Assembly: GCF_019345525.1 (NCBI RefSeq)
Contig: NZ_JAHKRA010000024.1
Span: forward strand, 1 to 36,393
DNA: 36,393 nucleotides
Direction of reading: 5' to 3'
Origin: Flavobacterium sp. NKUCC04_CG
GTDB lineage: Bacteria > Bacteroidota > Bacteroidia > Flavobacteriales > Flavobacteriaceae
Under the pieces are notes generated by a model. It saw nothing but the letters and a program-made list of their open reading frames with translations, searched no databases and had not been told where the DNA came from. Of this stretch, positions 1 to 8,179 are shown one piece after another. Within the stretch, counting starts at the first letter, position 1. The number at the start of each line of letters is the position of its first letter. A program made the position numbers and the translations under genes.

Positions 1-127
1 TATCTGCGTATCTGCGTATCTGCGTATCTGCGTATCTGCGTATCTGCGTATCTGCGTATCTGCGTATCTGCGTATCTGCGTATCTGCGTATCTGCGTATC
101 TGCGTATCTGCGTATCTGCGTATCTGC
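1..127. repeat. Tandem array of octamer TATCTGCG (left end)
   Basis: About 15.9 perfect copies of the 8-base unit TATCTGCG run from the first base of the window and stop abruptly at an A-rich stretch. The array is open at the left edge, so its true length is unknown. The same unit, in the same orientation, closes the right end of the window. No open frame or recognised gene overlaps it. Confidence 0.97.
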
Positions 128-147
128 AAACAAAAAAAAACTATTGT

Positions 148-184
148 AAAAAAAAAAACAGACCAAGAAAAACTTGATCTGTTT
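148..184 (-). terminator. Rho-independent terminator of tRNA-Tyr copy 1
   Basis: Read on the minus strand, a 9-bp stem (CAGATCAAG / CTTGGTCTG, one G-U pair) flanked by A/T pairs is followed by a run of about 11 T. It starts directly at the CCA end of the tRNA. The same hairpin recurs behind the second tRNA-Tyr. Confidence 0.85.
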
Positions 185-267
185 GGTGGGGAGAGTAGGA
201 TTCGAACCTACGAAGGTTTCCCAACGGATTTACAGTCCGTCCTCGTTGGCCGCTTGAGTATCTCCCC
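184..267 (-). tRNA. tRNA-Tyr (GTA), copy 1
   Basis: The minus strand folds as a class II tRNA of 84 nt including an encoded CCA. The acceptor stem GGGGAGA pairs with TCTCCCC, the anticodon loop CTGTAAA carries GTA (Tyr), there is a long variable arm, and the T-loop is GTTCGAATC. A promoter lies upstream at 300-329 and a terminator directly downstream. It is essentially identical to the copy at 767-850. Confidence 0.97.
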
Positions 268-299
268 AGTAAGCGACTCGCCTATGTTTTTCAACGGTG

Positions 300-329
300 C
301 AAATATACAGTAGTTTTTGTAATCTGCAA
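300..329 (-). promoter_or_regulatory. Bacteroidota promoter of tRNA-Tyr copy 1
   Basis: On the minus strand TTG is followed by 19 bases and then TATATTTG, which matches the Bacteroidota sigma consensus (TTG, about 19, TAnnTTTG). It lies about 33 bases upstream of the mature tRNA 5' end, leaving a short 5' leader. The -7 box and leader are conserved in copy 2. Confidence 0.8.
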
Positions 330-733
330 GTGTTTAGGGCTGATATAATCTGATTTTTTTATTTTTTTTAGTGGGTGTTTTTGTAAATATTAAGAAAATC
401 AGTCTATTAGCGATTTGGAGTTGATTTTCTTTTTATAATTTAAAGTGCCTGAATAGTATGTCCGGTTCTTTTACGAGTATTGCGATACAATAGCTGTAGG
501 TTTTATAGCGGAAGGCGATAGGGTTTATTGAGAGTAAGTCTTAGGGCTTATTTAATCAAAAACCGAAGTAATGGTATTGTTGCAGAAAAAAGCTTTGTAA
601 TGTCCTGTAATTCTGATGATGTGATTTGTGTGTTGTTGAAAAGAGTGAGACGGACTGACAAACAGTATTTATAGAAATAAATAGTTTTACTGTGGTCTCG
701 CTTGAACGTACAGCAGCCGGTTGTATATGGAGC
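330..733. other. Non-coding spacer between the two tRNA-Tyr genes
   Basis: This stretch of about 400 bases is AT-rich and holds no convincing gene. The only open frames in it run into the tRNA or have no recognisable protein character. I see no hairpin, repeat or promoter beyond those of the flanking tRNA units. Confidence 0.6.
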
Positions 734-767
734 AAAAAAAAACAGACCAAGAAAACTTGATCTGTTT
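734..767 (-). terminator. Rho-independent terminator of tRNA-Tyr copy 2
   Basis: On the minus strand, the stem CAGATCAAG / CTTGGTCTG has a 4-base loop and a T-run of about 9. It abuts the CCA end of the second tRNA-Tyr and duplicates the terminator at 148-184, with a loop one base shorter. Confidence 0.85.
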
Positions 768-850
768 GGTGGGGAGAGTAGGATTCGAACCTACGAAGGT
801 TTCCCAACGGATTTACAGTCCGTCCTCGTTGGCCGCTTGAGTATCTCCCC
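767..850 (-). tRNA. tRNA-Tyr (GTA), copy 2
   Basis: The gene is 84 nt with CCA encoded, GTA anticodon, long variable arm and GGGGAGA acceptor strand. No base differs from the copy at 184-267 in the mature region. The duplicated unit also includes the terminator and the leader up to the -7 box, offset by 583 bases. An open frame spanning this region on the plus strand is only a shadow of the tRNA. Confidence 0.97.
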
Positions 851-882
851 AGTAAGCGACTCGCCTATGTCTTTCAACGGTG

Positions 883-912
883 CAAATATAGCGTACTTTT
901 TCGATTCTACAA
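883..912 (-). promoter_or_regulatory. Bacteroidota promoter of tRNA-Tyr copy 2
   Basis: On the minus strand TTG is followed by exactly 19 bases and TATATTTG. The leader matches copy 1 but the sequence between the two boxes differs, so the boxes themselves appear to be what is conserved. Confidence 0.8.
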
Positions 913-1003
913 GGGTTACAAAGATTTTTTTATAAATAGTTTTCGATTTTAAGATAACTATTTGATTACTAAATTTGTAAGAAAAATCTTTTTTTTAACC
1001 GTT

Positions 1004-1822
1004 TTAGAATTGAATTATGGTTTGTCTAATTGCAACCAGTTTTTTCATTAAATCTTCGAAATAATCTAAATGAAGCATGTTGGCTCCGTCACTTTTTGCA
1101 TGAGCTGGATCAAAATGGGTTTCTATAAATATTCCGTCAACCCCGACAGCTATACCAGCTTTGGCTACAGTTTCAATTAAATCGGGTCTTCCACCAGTAA
1201 CTCCTGAGGATTGATTGGGTTGTTGTAGGGAGTGGGTAATGTCTAAAACGGTCGTTGCGTATTGTTGCATAGTTGGAATTCCGCGGTAATCAACAATCAT
1301 ATCTTGGTAGCCAAACATGGTTCCACGATCGGTAATCATCACGTTCTCGTTGGCGCAATCCAGTACTTTTTGAACGGCGTGTTTCATGCTTTCAGGACTC
1401 ATGAATTGCCCTTTTTTCAAATTGATGGTCTTTCCCGTTTTTGCTGCGGCTACAACCAAATCGGTTTGACGCACTAAAAAGGCAGGAATCTGTAAAATAT
1501 CGACATATGCTGCTGCCATAGCGGCATCAGCATTTTCGTGTATATCCGTTACCGTAGGTACGTTAAATGCTTGACCAACCTTTTGTATGATCTTAAGGGC
1601 TTTTTCGTCTCCAATTCCAGTAAAACTGTCGATTCTAGAACGATTGGCTTTTTTAAATGAACCTTTAAAAACAAAAGGAATCTTTAGGTCGTCGGTAATT
1701 CGAACAAGGCGTTCAGCTATTTTAAAAGCCATTTCTTCACTTTCTATGGCACAAGGACCTGCAAGTAAAAAAAAGTTACCACTATCTGTATTCTTTATTA
1801 AGGGGATGTTGTTGATATCCAT
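1004..1822 (-). CDS. kdsA: 3-deoxy-8-phosphooctulonate synthase (KDO-8-P synthase)
   Basis: The enzyme condenses phosphoenolpyruvate with D-arabinose 5-phosphate to give KDO 8-phosphate, the precursor of the inner-core sugar of lipopolysaccharide, in the cytosol. The 272-residue protein shows the family signatures: FLLAGPCAIES near the N-terminus, FKGSFKKANRS for substrate binding, TVTDIHE, IPAFLVRQTDL, NLKKGQFMSP and the C-terminal GVDGIFIETHFDP. The frame is open for eight more codons from a TTG at 1846, but the ATG at 1822 (MDINNIPLIK) fits the family start. A TATCTTTG box at 1844-1851 on this strand would give a very short leader and also argues against the TTG. It follows the DUF4199 gene by 40 bases on the same strand and may be co-transcribed with it. 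Confidence 0.95.
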   Translation of the reverse strand: MDINNIPLIKNTDSGNFFLLAGPCAIESEEMAFKIAERLVRITDDLKIPFVFKGSFKKANRSRIDSFTGIGDEKALKIIQKVGQAFNVPTVTDIHENADAAMAAAYVDILQIPAFLVRQTDLVVAAAKTGKTINLKKGQFMSPESMKHAVQKVLDCANENVMITDRGTMFGYQDMIVDYRGIPTMQQYATTVLDITHSLQQPNQSSGVTGGRPDLIETVAKAGIAVGVDGIFIETHFDPAHAKSDGANMLHLDYFEDLMKKLVAIRQTIIQF

Positions 1823-1862
1823 TATAGGTGTGTTTTGTACTATCAAAGATAGTGATTTTGAA

Positions 1863-2351
1863 TTATTTTTTTAGACTTTTAGTCTGAATAAAATACGCTA
1901 CTGCAGCAGCGGTTACTACACCTAAAGAAAGGTTATTGTAAGCCCCTTGTTTTAGGTAGTTGTCAAAGGAAAAGTAGGTGGAGGCTGTTTCTACAGACAT
2001 ACTGCCTTTTGCGCTGATAACAGCAATTAACTTAGTAAAGAAATCTGGCGATATTTGAGTATAAGTTATATATTGTACTAATGGAAAAAAAATAGTAATC
2101 ATTAAAGTAAGGATAATTCCTGAAATAAAAGCTTGTTTCCAAGTGATGATCGAGTTAAAAAAGTTCTTTTTCTTTTCTTTTAACGCCATGATGAATACGG
2201 CAATTAAAACCAAGGAGAACAGGTTGGTAAACAAAACTTGTGTGCCGATCTTTTCGTCGTGATAGCCCAAGGTTTTTTCTAAATACATCCAAGCTATGGC
2301 TAAAACGGTACTGATCGCAGCCCATTTGAATTCAATGGAGTAGTTTTTCAT
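1863..2351 (-). CDS. DUF4199 family membrane protein
   Basis: This 162-residue protein has the pattern of the DUF4199 family, common in Bacteroidota and of unknown function. It has about four hydrophobic segments (roughly residues 10-25, 40-57, 74-95 and 140-157) and a charged cytoplasmic-looking loop ALKEKKKNFF between segments two and three. I see no catalytic motif. A TAATTTTG box lies shortly upstream on this strand, without a good -33 partner. It precedes kdsA on the same strand. The pairing may be only positional; I infer no shared role. Confidence 0.8.
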   Translation of the reverse strand: MKNYSIEFKWAAISTVLAIAWMYLEKTLGYHDEKIGTQVLFTNLFSLVLIAVFIMALKEKKKNFFNSIITWKQAFISGIILTLMITIFFPLVQYITYTQISPDFFTKLIAVISAKGSMSVETASTYFSFDNYLKQGAYNNLSLGVVTAAAVAYFIQTKSLKK

Positions 2352-2512
2352 GATGATTTCTTTTAAAAAACAAAATTAAGCTAATTATCTCGTTATAAAA
2401 AAATAATGTTCTATTGTGTATTTAAAGGAAAATTGATTATATTTAAAGGAATAAAAAAGCAAAATAGACTTCGAATTAGCATTATACTTAAATAAAACTT
2501 AAAATTATAGAA

Positions 2513-3001
2513 ATGATGAAATTAATTTTAATAAGACATGCCAAATCCAGTTGGAATACCCCCGTTCAGGATTTCGATAGACCGCTGTCTAAAAAGGGAA
2601 TAAATGATGCGCATAATGTTTCAGATAGATTAGTACAAAATTTACCAAAAACTTCGATTATTTGGACAAGTCCGGCAAAAAGAGCTAGAGAAACGGCCCT
2701 TATTTTTGCACAAAACTTTTTAATTCCGTTGGAATCGGTAATTCAGAAAAGCGGACTATACACTTTTGAGGCTGCAGAATTGGAAAAAATCATAAAAAGT
2801 TGTGAAAACAGCCATTCTAACCTAATTCTTTTCGGGCACAATGATGCTATAACGAAATTTGTTAATAAATTTGGAGACCTTTCGATTGAAAATGTCCCAA
2901 CCAGTGGTGTTGTTGAAATTGATTTTGACAATGATTCTTGGAATCAAATCTCGAAAGGTAAAATTGTGCAAACTATTTTTCCAAGAGATTTACAAGTATG
3001 A
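2513..3001 (+). CDS. sixA: SixA-type histidine phosphatase
   Basis: This 162-residue member of the histidine phosphatase (phosphoglycerate mutase-like) superfamily carries the N-terminal RHAKSSW signature, with the catalytic histidine at residue 9. RPLSKKG follows near residue 24 and FGHND in the second half supplies the other active-site histidine, as in SixA. Family members remove phosphate from phosphohistidine or small phospho-compounds; the substrate here is unknown. Translation could start at the first Met (2513) or the next codon. The stop overlaps the ppk1 start (ATGA at 2998-3001), which points to translational coupling and a role near polyphosphate metabolism. Confidence 0.88.
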   Translation: MMKLILIRHAKSSWNTPVQDFDRPLSKKGINDAHNVSDRLVQNLPKTSIIWTSPAKRARETALIFAQNFLIPLESVIQKSGLYTFEAAELEKIIKSCENSHSNLILFGHNDAITKFVNKFGDLSIENVPTSGVVEIDFDNDSWNQISKGKIVQTIFPRDLQV

Positions 3002-5091
3002 GTCCAAAGCCAATAAAATTTAGATATTTAGATCGTGAAAAAAGCTGGTTAGCTTTTAATGAAAGAGTGTTGCAAGAAGCTGGTGATCCTTCGGTTCCTC
3101 TGTTGGATCGGCTTCGTTTTTTGGGGATTTTCTCCAATAATTTAGATGAATTTTTTAGAGTTCGCTACGCGGCTGTACGCCGCTTTACCTTAACTGGAAA
3201 TGCGCATAAAAAGCTAGAAAGTGGTATAACTGCTCAAGATTTAATTGCGCAAATCACAAAAATTGTAATTAATCAACAAACCGAGAGTTTGCGTATCCTA
3301 AAGGAAATCGAAGACAAATTACAGCACCATGGAATTTTTGTGTTAGATGAAACGCAAATCAATAAACCGCAGCAAAACTTTGTAAAGGAATTTTTCCTCC
3401 ATCAAGTAAGCCCCGATTTGGTAACAATTATATTAAATGATTTGGCTGAGTTTCCACTTTTAAAGGACACGTCGGGTTATTTAGCTGTAAAATTGGTGAT
3501 GAAACAACCATCGGAAATCAATCCCCTTAAAAAGGAGATTCGTTATGCTATCGTTGAAATTCCCAATACCATTAATCGGTTTGTCGAGTTGCCCTCACAG
3601 GATAATCAAAAGAATATCATATTATTAGATGATATTATTCGCTATAATTTGCATCATATCTTTAGTATATTTAATTATGAGAGCATTTCCGCTCACATGA
3701 TTAAAATCACTAGAGATGCCGAATTGGATTTTGATACCGATTTACACAAGTCCTTTGTCGAAAAGATATGGACCAGCGTTCGCGATCGTCGCGATGGCGA
3801 ATTGGTGCGTTTTGTATATGATCAATCGATGGACAACGATACTTTGGTCTTTTTATTAGGTCGGGTTAAAATCGAAGCTATCGACAGTATTATTCCCGGA
3901 GGACGTTATCACAATAGAAGGGATTATATGAATTTCCCAACGTTAGGACGAAACGATTTGATTTCGCAAAACGATGCTCCATTACCCGTACCGGGTTTGA
4001 GTTTTGAAGGAAGTGTACTCGACGAAATTCAACGTCGTGATTTTATGATTCACACCCCTTATCAATCGTTTTCGTATATCGTTCGGTTTTTACGTGAAGC
4101 TGCACTAGATCCGAGAGTGTTGTCGATTAAAATTACTTTATATCGATTGGCAAAGAACTCACAAGTGATTAGTTCCTTGATTAATGCTGCCAAAAATGGA
4201 AAAAAAGTAACGGTTCAGATTGAATTGCAAGCGCGTTTCGACGAGGTGAGTAATATTTACTATGCCGAATTGATGCAAACCGAGGGAATCGAATTGATTT
4301 TTGGAGTAAGAGGACTAAAAGTACATTCTAAAATCTGCGTTATCGAGCGTATGGAGAACAAAAAAGTGAAACGTTATGGGTTTATATCAACGGGCAATTT
4401 TAATGAAAGCACCGCTAAAATATATACCGATGTAACTTTATTGACTAGCCATTCGCAAATACTAAAAGATGTTTCAAAGATTTTTGACTTTTTACAAGTT
4501 AGTTATCGCGTACATAAATACAAACACTTATTGGTATCGCCACATTATACGCGTTCCAAATTTTATAAATTAATAGAGAGAGAAACCAGAAACGCTCAAT
4601 TGGGTAAGGAAGCTTATATCAAATTAAAGATGAACAGTTTATCGGATATTAAAATGATTGATAGACTGTATGAAGCGAGTAATGCAGGGGTGAAAATTCA
4701 ATTGATTATTCGAGGAATTTGTTGTCTGATACCGGGTATTCCCGGTATGAGTGATAATATTGAAGCAATCAGTATAGTTGATAAATATTTGGAGCATTCT
4801 CGGGTATATGTATTTGGAAATGAAGGAAACCCAGATGTTTTTATATCATCGGCTGATTTTATGACCCGAAACCTGGATGATCGTGTCGAAGTCACTTGTC
4901 CGATTTATGATGTTCACATTAAAAAAGAATTGTTAGATACCTTTGCGATCGGATGGAAAGGCAATATAAAAGCGCGTATACACTCGGAAGATTTATCCAA
5001 CGAATACCGTCATGAGGGTGAAGCTGCTTTTCAGGCTCAAACCCAAACCTATAGATATTTTAGAGACCAATTAGATGTAAATTTAGATTAG
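2998..5091 (+). CDS. ppk1: Polyphosphate kinase 1
   Basis: PPK1 reversibly polymerises the gamma-phosphate of ATP into inorganic polyphosphate. The 697-residue protein has normal length and domain order: helical N domain (LAFNERVLQEA), head domain, and two phospholipase D-like C domains. The autophosphorylated histidine is H443 in GLKVHSKICVIE, and the second essential histidine is H600 in YLEHSRVYVF; these match H435 and H592 of the E. coli enzyme. STGNFNE follows the first. The gene overlaps the upstream phosphatase by 4 bases and is followed 4 bases later by ppx, so the three form one operon. Confidence 0.97.
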   Translation: MSPKPIKFRYLDREKSWLAFNERVLQEAGDPSVPLLDRLRFLGIFSNNLDEFFRVRYAAVRRFTLTGNAHKKLESGITAQDLIAQITKIVINQQTESLRILKEIEDKLQHHGIFVLDETQINKPQQNFVKEFFLHQVSPDLVTIILNDLAEFPLLKDTSGYLAVKLVMKQPSEINPLKKEIRYAIVEIPNTINRFVELPSQDNQKNIILLDDIIRYNLHHIFSIFNYESISAHMIKITRDAELDFDTDLHKSFVEKIWTSVRDRRDGELVRFVYDQSMDNDTLVFLLGRVKIEAIDSIIPGGRYHNRRDYMNFPTLGRNDLISQNDAPLPVPGLSFEGSVLDEIQRRDFMIHTPYQSFSYIVRFLREAALDPRVLSIKITLYRLAKNSQVISSLINAAKNGKKVTVQIELQARFDEVSNIYYAELMQTEGIELIFGVRGLKVHSKICVIERMENKKVKRYGFISTGNFNESTAKIYTDVTLLTSHSQILKDVSKIFDFLQVSYRVHKYKHLLVSPHYTRSKFYKLIERETRNAQLGKEAYIKLKMNSLSDIKMIDRLYEASNAGVKIQLIIRGICCLIPGIPGMSDNIEAISIVDKYLEHSRVYVFGNEGNPDVFISSADFMTRNLDDRVEVTCPIYDVHIKKELLDTFAIGWKGNIKARIHSEDLSNEYRHEGEAAFQAQTQTYRYFRDQLDVNLD

Positions 5092-5095
5092 TGCT

Positions 5096-6007
5096 ATGCT
5101 AAAAATAAAGAGATACGCAGCCATTGACATCGGTTCCAATGCCATGCGCTTATTGATTATGAATATTATTGAAGAAGAAGGCAAACCAACTATTTTTAGT
5201 AAGAGTTCTTTAATTCGTGTTCCGATTCGTTTAGGGCAGGATGCCTTTACGGTAGGGGAGATTTCTGAAGAGAATATTTCGCGTATGCTCGATGCGATGA
5301 AGGCGTTTAAATTGTTGATGCGCGTCTATAAAGTAGAGCGTTTTATGGCTTGTGCTACTTCGGCTATGAGGGAGGCCTATAACAGTCAGGATATCGTTGA
5401 TTTGATATTGGAAGAAACTGGAATTAAGATTGTTGTAATCGATGGCAAAAAAGAAGCGAGTATCATTGCATCTTCCGACTTAAAGCAATACATCACTTCT
5501 GAAAAAACGGTGCTTTATGTCGATGTTGGTGGCGGAAGTACAGAGTTTACTTTGTTTACCAATGGCAAAGCATCGGTATCCAAATCATTTAAAAATGGAA
5601 CGGTTCGTTTAATCAATAATATGGTGACGGATTCCGTATGGAATGAAATTGAAAAATGGTTAAAAATTCAAACGGAACAGCACAAAGATATTTTGCTCAT
5701 AGGTTCGGGTGGGAATATCAATAAGATTTTTAAAATGTCGCGCAAAGCACAAGACAAACCCTTGGGTTATTTGTATTTGACGACACAATTGAACTTGTTA
5801 AAGGCATTGACTTACGAGCAACGTATTGCTACTTTAGGATTAAATCCCGATAGGGCCGATGTAATCATTCCGGCATTAAAGATTTATGTCAATGCGATGA
5901 AATGGAGTGGTGCTAAACAGATTTTTGTACCCAAAATCGGCTTGTCTGATGGGGTTGTAAAAGCGATATATTATAACAGCATTCCATTGGATTATCAAGA
6001 TATATAA
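5096..6007 (+). CDS. ppx: Ppx/GppA-type exopolyphosphatase
   Basis: This enzyme is an ASKHA-fold phosphatase that removes terminal phosphate from polyphosphate (Ppx) or hydrolyses pppGpp (GppA). The 303-residue protein shows the two phosphate-binding loops of the family, AIDIGSNAMRLL at the N-terminus and VDVGGGSTEF near residue 143, then IGSGGNINKI. It lacks the C-terminal HD-like domain of the long E. coli enzymes, which is usual for the short Bacteroidota form. Only 4 bases separate it from ppk1, so synthesis and breakdown of polyphosphate are encoded together. Ppx is more likely than GppA from this context. Confidence 0.92.
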   Translation: MLKIKRYAAIDIGSNAMRLLIMNIIEEEGKPTIFSKSSLIRVPIRLGQDAFTVGEISEENISRMLDAMKAFKLLMRVYKVERFMACATSAMREAYNSQDIVDLILEETGIKIVVIDGKKEASIIASSDLKQYITSEKTVLYVDVGGGSTEFTLFTNGKASVSKSFKNGTVRLINNMVTDSVWNEIEKWLKIQTEQHKDILLIGSGGNINKIFKMSRKAQDKPLGYLYLTTQLNLLKALTYEQRIATLGLNPDRADVIIPALKIYVNAMKWSGAKQIFVPKIGLSDGVVKAIYYNSIPLDYQDI

Positions 6008-6090
6008 ATGCTAATTGTATAGATTGCTATAATTCTGTATGATGTGATAATAAAATAGTATTCGTTCCATGGCTAAAATTAAAATCACTA

Positions 6091-6861
6091 ATGTTTATAC
6101 CTAAAAATGAATTAAAAGATTTTCTAGATTCCAAAGTGCTTCAATACAATACTGTTGATTTTATAGAACCCGATCCAATCAGTGTTCCGCATCGTTATTC
6201 GATTAAGGAAGATATTGAAATTGCGGGATTTCTCGCCTCAACGATCGCTTGGGGCAATCGTACAATGATCACGAAAAACGGGCATCGTATGATGGATTTG
6301 TTGGGTAATTCACCTTATGATTTTGTAATGAATCACGATGAATGGCAGCTCGAGCGCTTAGAAGGGTTTGTACACAGAACTTTTAACGCTACAGATTTCC
6401 GATATTTTATAAAGGCTTTACAGCATATTTATACACATCACGGCGGTTTAGAAAAGGTTTTTACTACACATCAAACTGCGGATTCACTGCAACCCGCTAT
6501 CGTGGCTTTGCACGAAATATTTTTTGAAATTGAGCATGAAAGTCGAACTCGGAAGCATGTGGCCAATCCGGCAAAAGGCTCTGTGGCCAAGCGCATTAAT
6601 ATGTGCTTACGTTGGTTTGTTAGACAGGATAGTACGGGTGTTGATTTGGGAATATGGAAAGATATAAGTTCTTCAAAATTATCGTGTCCCTTAGATGTAC
6701 ATTCTGGTAATGTTGCTCGGAAATTGGGGTTATTAGACCGTAAACAAAACGATGGAAAAGCTTTGTTGGAATTGGATACGAGTTTGAGAAATTTGGATAA
6801 GAAGGATCCCGTAAAATATGATTTTGCCCTATTTGGACTGGGAATATTTGAGGGGTTTTAA
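6091..6861 (+). CDS. TIGR02757 (DUF2400) family protein
   Basis: This 256-residue protein belongs to the conserved TIGR02757/DUF2400 family of unknown function. Signatures include AGFLASTIAWGNR near residues 46-58, the central NPAKGSVAKRINMCLRWFVR block and SCPLDVHSGNVARKLGL followed by LDTSLR near the C-terminus. The latter parts resemble helix-hairpin-helix DNA-binding folds, but I see no catalytic motif that would fix a reaction. It lies 83 bases behind ppx on the same strand and is closed by a strong hairpin, so it may belong to the polyphosphate transcript. Confidence 0.85.
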   Translation: MFIPKNELKDFLDSKVLQYNTVDFIEPDPISVPHRYSIKEDIEIAGFLASTIAWGNRTMITKNGHRMMDLLGNSPYDFVMNHDEWQLERLEGFVHRTFNATDFRYFIKALQHIYTHHGGLEKVFTTHQTADSLQPAIVALHEIFFEIEHESRTRKHVANPAKGSVAKRINMCLRWFVRQDSTGVDLGIWKDISSSKLSCPLDVHSGNVARKLGLLDRKQNDGKALLELDTSLRNLDKKDPVKYDFALFGLGIFEGF

Positions 6862-6865
6862 TAAG

Positions 6866-6907
6866 ATTTATAGGCGGATTCACAATTCTGCGAATCCGCC
6901 TATAAAT
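6866..6907. terminator. Bidirectional hairpin between convergent genes
   Basis: A perfect 16-bp inverted repeat (arms 6866-6881 and 6892-6907, 10-base loop) fills the whole gap between the two converging stop codons. The right arm touches the stop codon of the helicase gene. The A/T ends of the stem give short U-runs in both directions, so it can end both transcripts. Confidence 0.85.
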
Positions 6908-8049
6908 TACAATCCTTTAAGATTGATGGAATCCGTCTCGATTATTTCGACTTGGCGACCCATTTTCTTTTGAATGATTTTAAAATGATGTTCATCATCT
7001 GCTGTAATTAAAGAAATGGCTTTACCCAATTCGTTGGCACGACCAGTTCTTCCGATTCGGTGAACATAATCTAAAGGAGATCGCGGCAATTCGTAGTTGA
7101 TTACATAAGGTAAGCCCTCGATGTGAATACCACGACCAATTAAATCCGTAGCAATTAAAACATCAGCATCACCTACTTTAAAGTCGGCCAGGTTGTCCAT
7201 ACGCGCACCTTGCGATTTTTTTCCGTGAACAGCTAAAGCATTAATACCGTTTTTCTTTAATTTTTCAACTAAGTTTTCAGCTGTTCGCGTTGACGAAACA
7301 AAAACCAAAACCGGTGAAATATGTTGTTCTTTTATCAGGTATCGTAAAAATGGACCCTTGTTTTCTGCGGCCACTCTATAAGCAATTTGTTCAATTGACT
7401 CCAGCTCCAAGGCTTCTTCTTTAACTTCAATTACTTCTGGAGTGATTCCTAAGGTTTTTTTAATTTGTGCTACTTTATCGTTTAAGGTAGCAGAGAACAT
7501 AACCGTTTGTTTTTTTGCAGGAACCATGGCTAAAATACGATTCATTTCATCCTCAAATCCCAATTGAAACATTTTATCAGCTTCATCGATAATCAAGTAT
7601 TCCAATTCCGAAATAGACAAGGCATTTTGATCAATCAAGTCCAACAAACGACCCGGTGTTGCAATTAAGATTTCTGTACCGTAAATATTTTTCATCTGTG
7701 GATTTATAGACACCCCTCCGTAAACTGCCATACACTGTACTGGACGGCGGAGTGCAACTTGTAAATCCTGGTAGGTTTTTTCTATCTGTACGGCTAATTC
7801 GCGAGTAGGTACTAAAACCAATACCTTTACATTTCGACTTTTGTCGTAATTTTGATGTTGAATATTTTGCAACAAAGGAGCTACAAAACACAGTGTTTTT
7901 CCCGATCCCGTTTTAGCTATTCCCATGACATCTTTACCTTTAAGGATAAGTGGAATGGTTTGCGTTTGTATAGCAAATGGCTTTAGTAACCCTAAATTAT
8001 TAATCGCTTTACTCAGATGAGACGATAATCCTAATGATTGAAATGACAT
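6907..8049 (-). CDS. DEAD-box ATP-dependent RNA helicase (RhlE-like)
   Basis: This RNA helicase has all the core motifs. The Q motif ends at residue 30 (FAIQTQ), motif I is AKTGSGKT (K51), Ia is PTRELA, Ib is TPGR, II is DEAD at 155-158, III is SAT at 186-188, and VI is HRIGRTGR at 330-337. With 380 residues it is a minimal helicase core with only about 40 residues after motif VI and no basic RGG-type tail, unlike many RhlE/CsdA proteins. A TACCTTTG box at 8066-8073 sits 17 bases upstream of the start, giving a very short leader. The likely role is ribosome assembly or RNA turnover; the exact substrate cannot be read from the sequence. Confidence 0.94.
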   Translation of the reverse strand: MSFQSLGLSSHLSKAINNLGLLKPFAIQTQTIPLILKGKDVMGIAKTGSGKTLCFVAPLLQNIQHQNYDKSRNVKVLVLVPTRELAVQIEKTYQDLQVALRRPVQCMAVYGGVSINPQMKNIYGTEILIATPGRLLDLIDQNALSISELEYLIIDEADKMFQLGFEDEMNRILAMVPAKKQTVMFSATLNDKVAQIKKTLGITPEVIEVKEEALELESIEQIAYRVAAENKGPFLRYLIKEQHISPVLVFVSSTRTAENLVEKLKKNGINALAVHGKKSQGARMDNLADFKVGDADVLIATDLIGRGIHIEGLPYVINYELPRSPLDYVHRIGRTGRANELGKAISLITADDEHHFKIIQKKMGRQVEIIETDSINLKGL

Positions 8050-8179
8050 AAATTTATTTAAGTCGCAAAGGTACAGTATTCTCGTGAATTAATAAACCTA
8101 TAACTTGTAACGCGATTTCAATTTTTTTATGTATATTTTTGCTGTGTTAAAAAATTTTATAAATTTAGATTCTCCTCTT

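Noticed and set aside
1..127. CRISPR array
   Set aside because: Octamers repeat directly with no spacers, and no cas gene is in the window.
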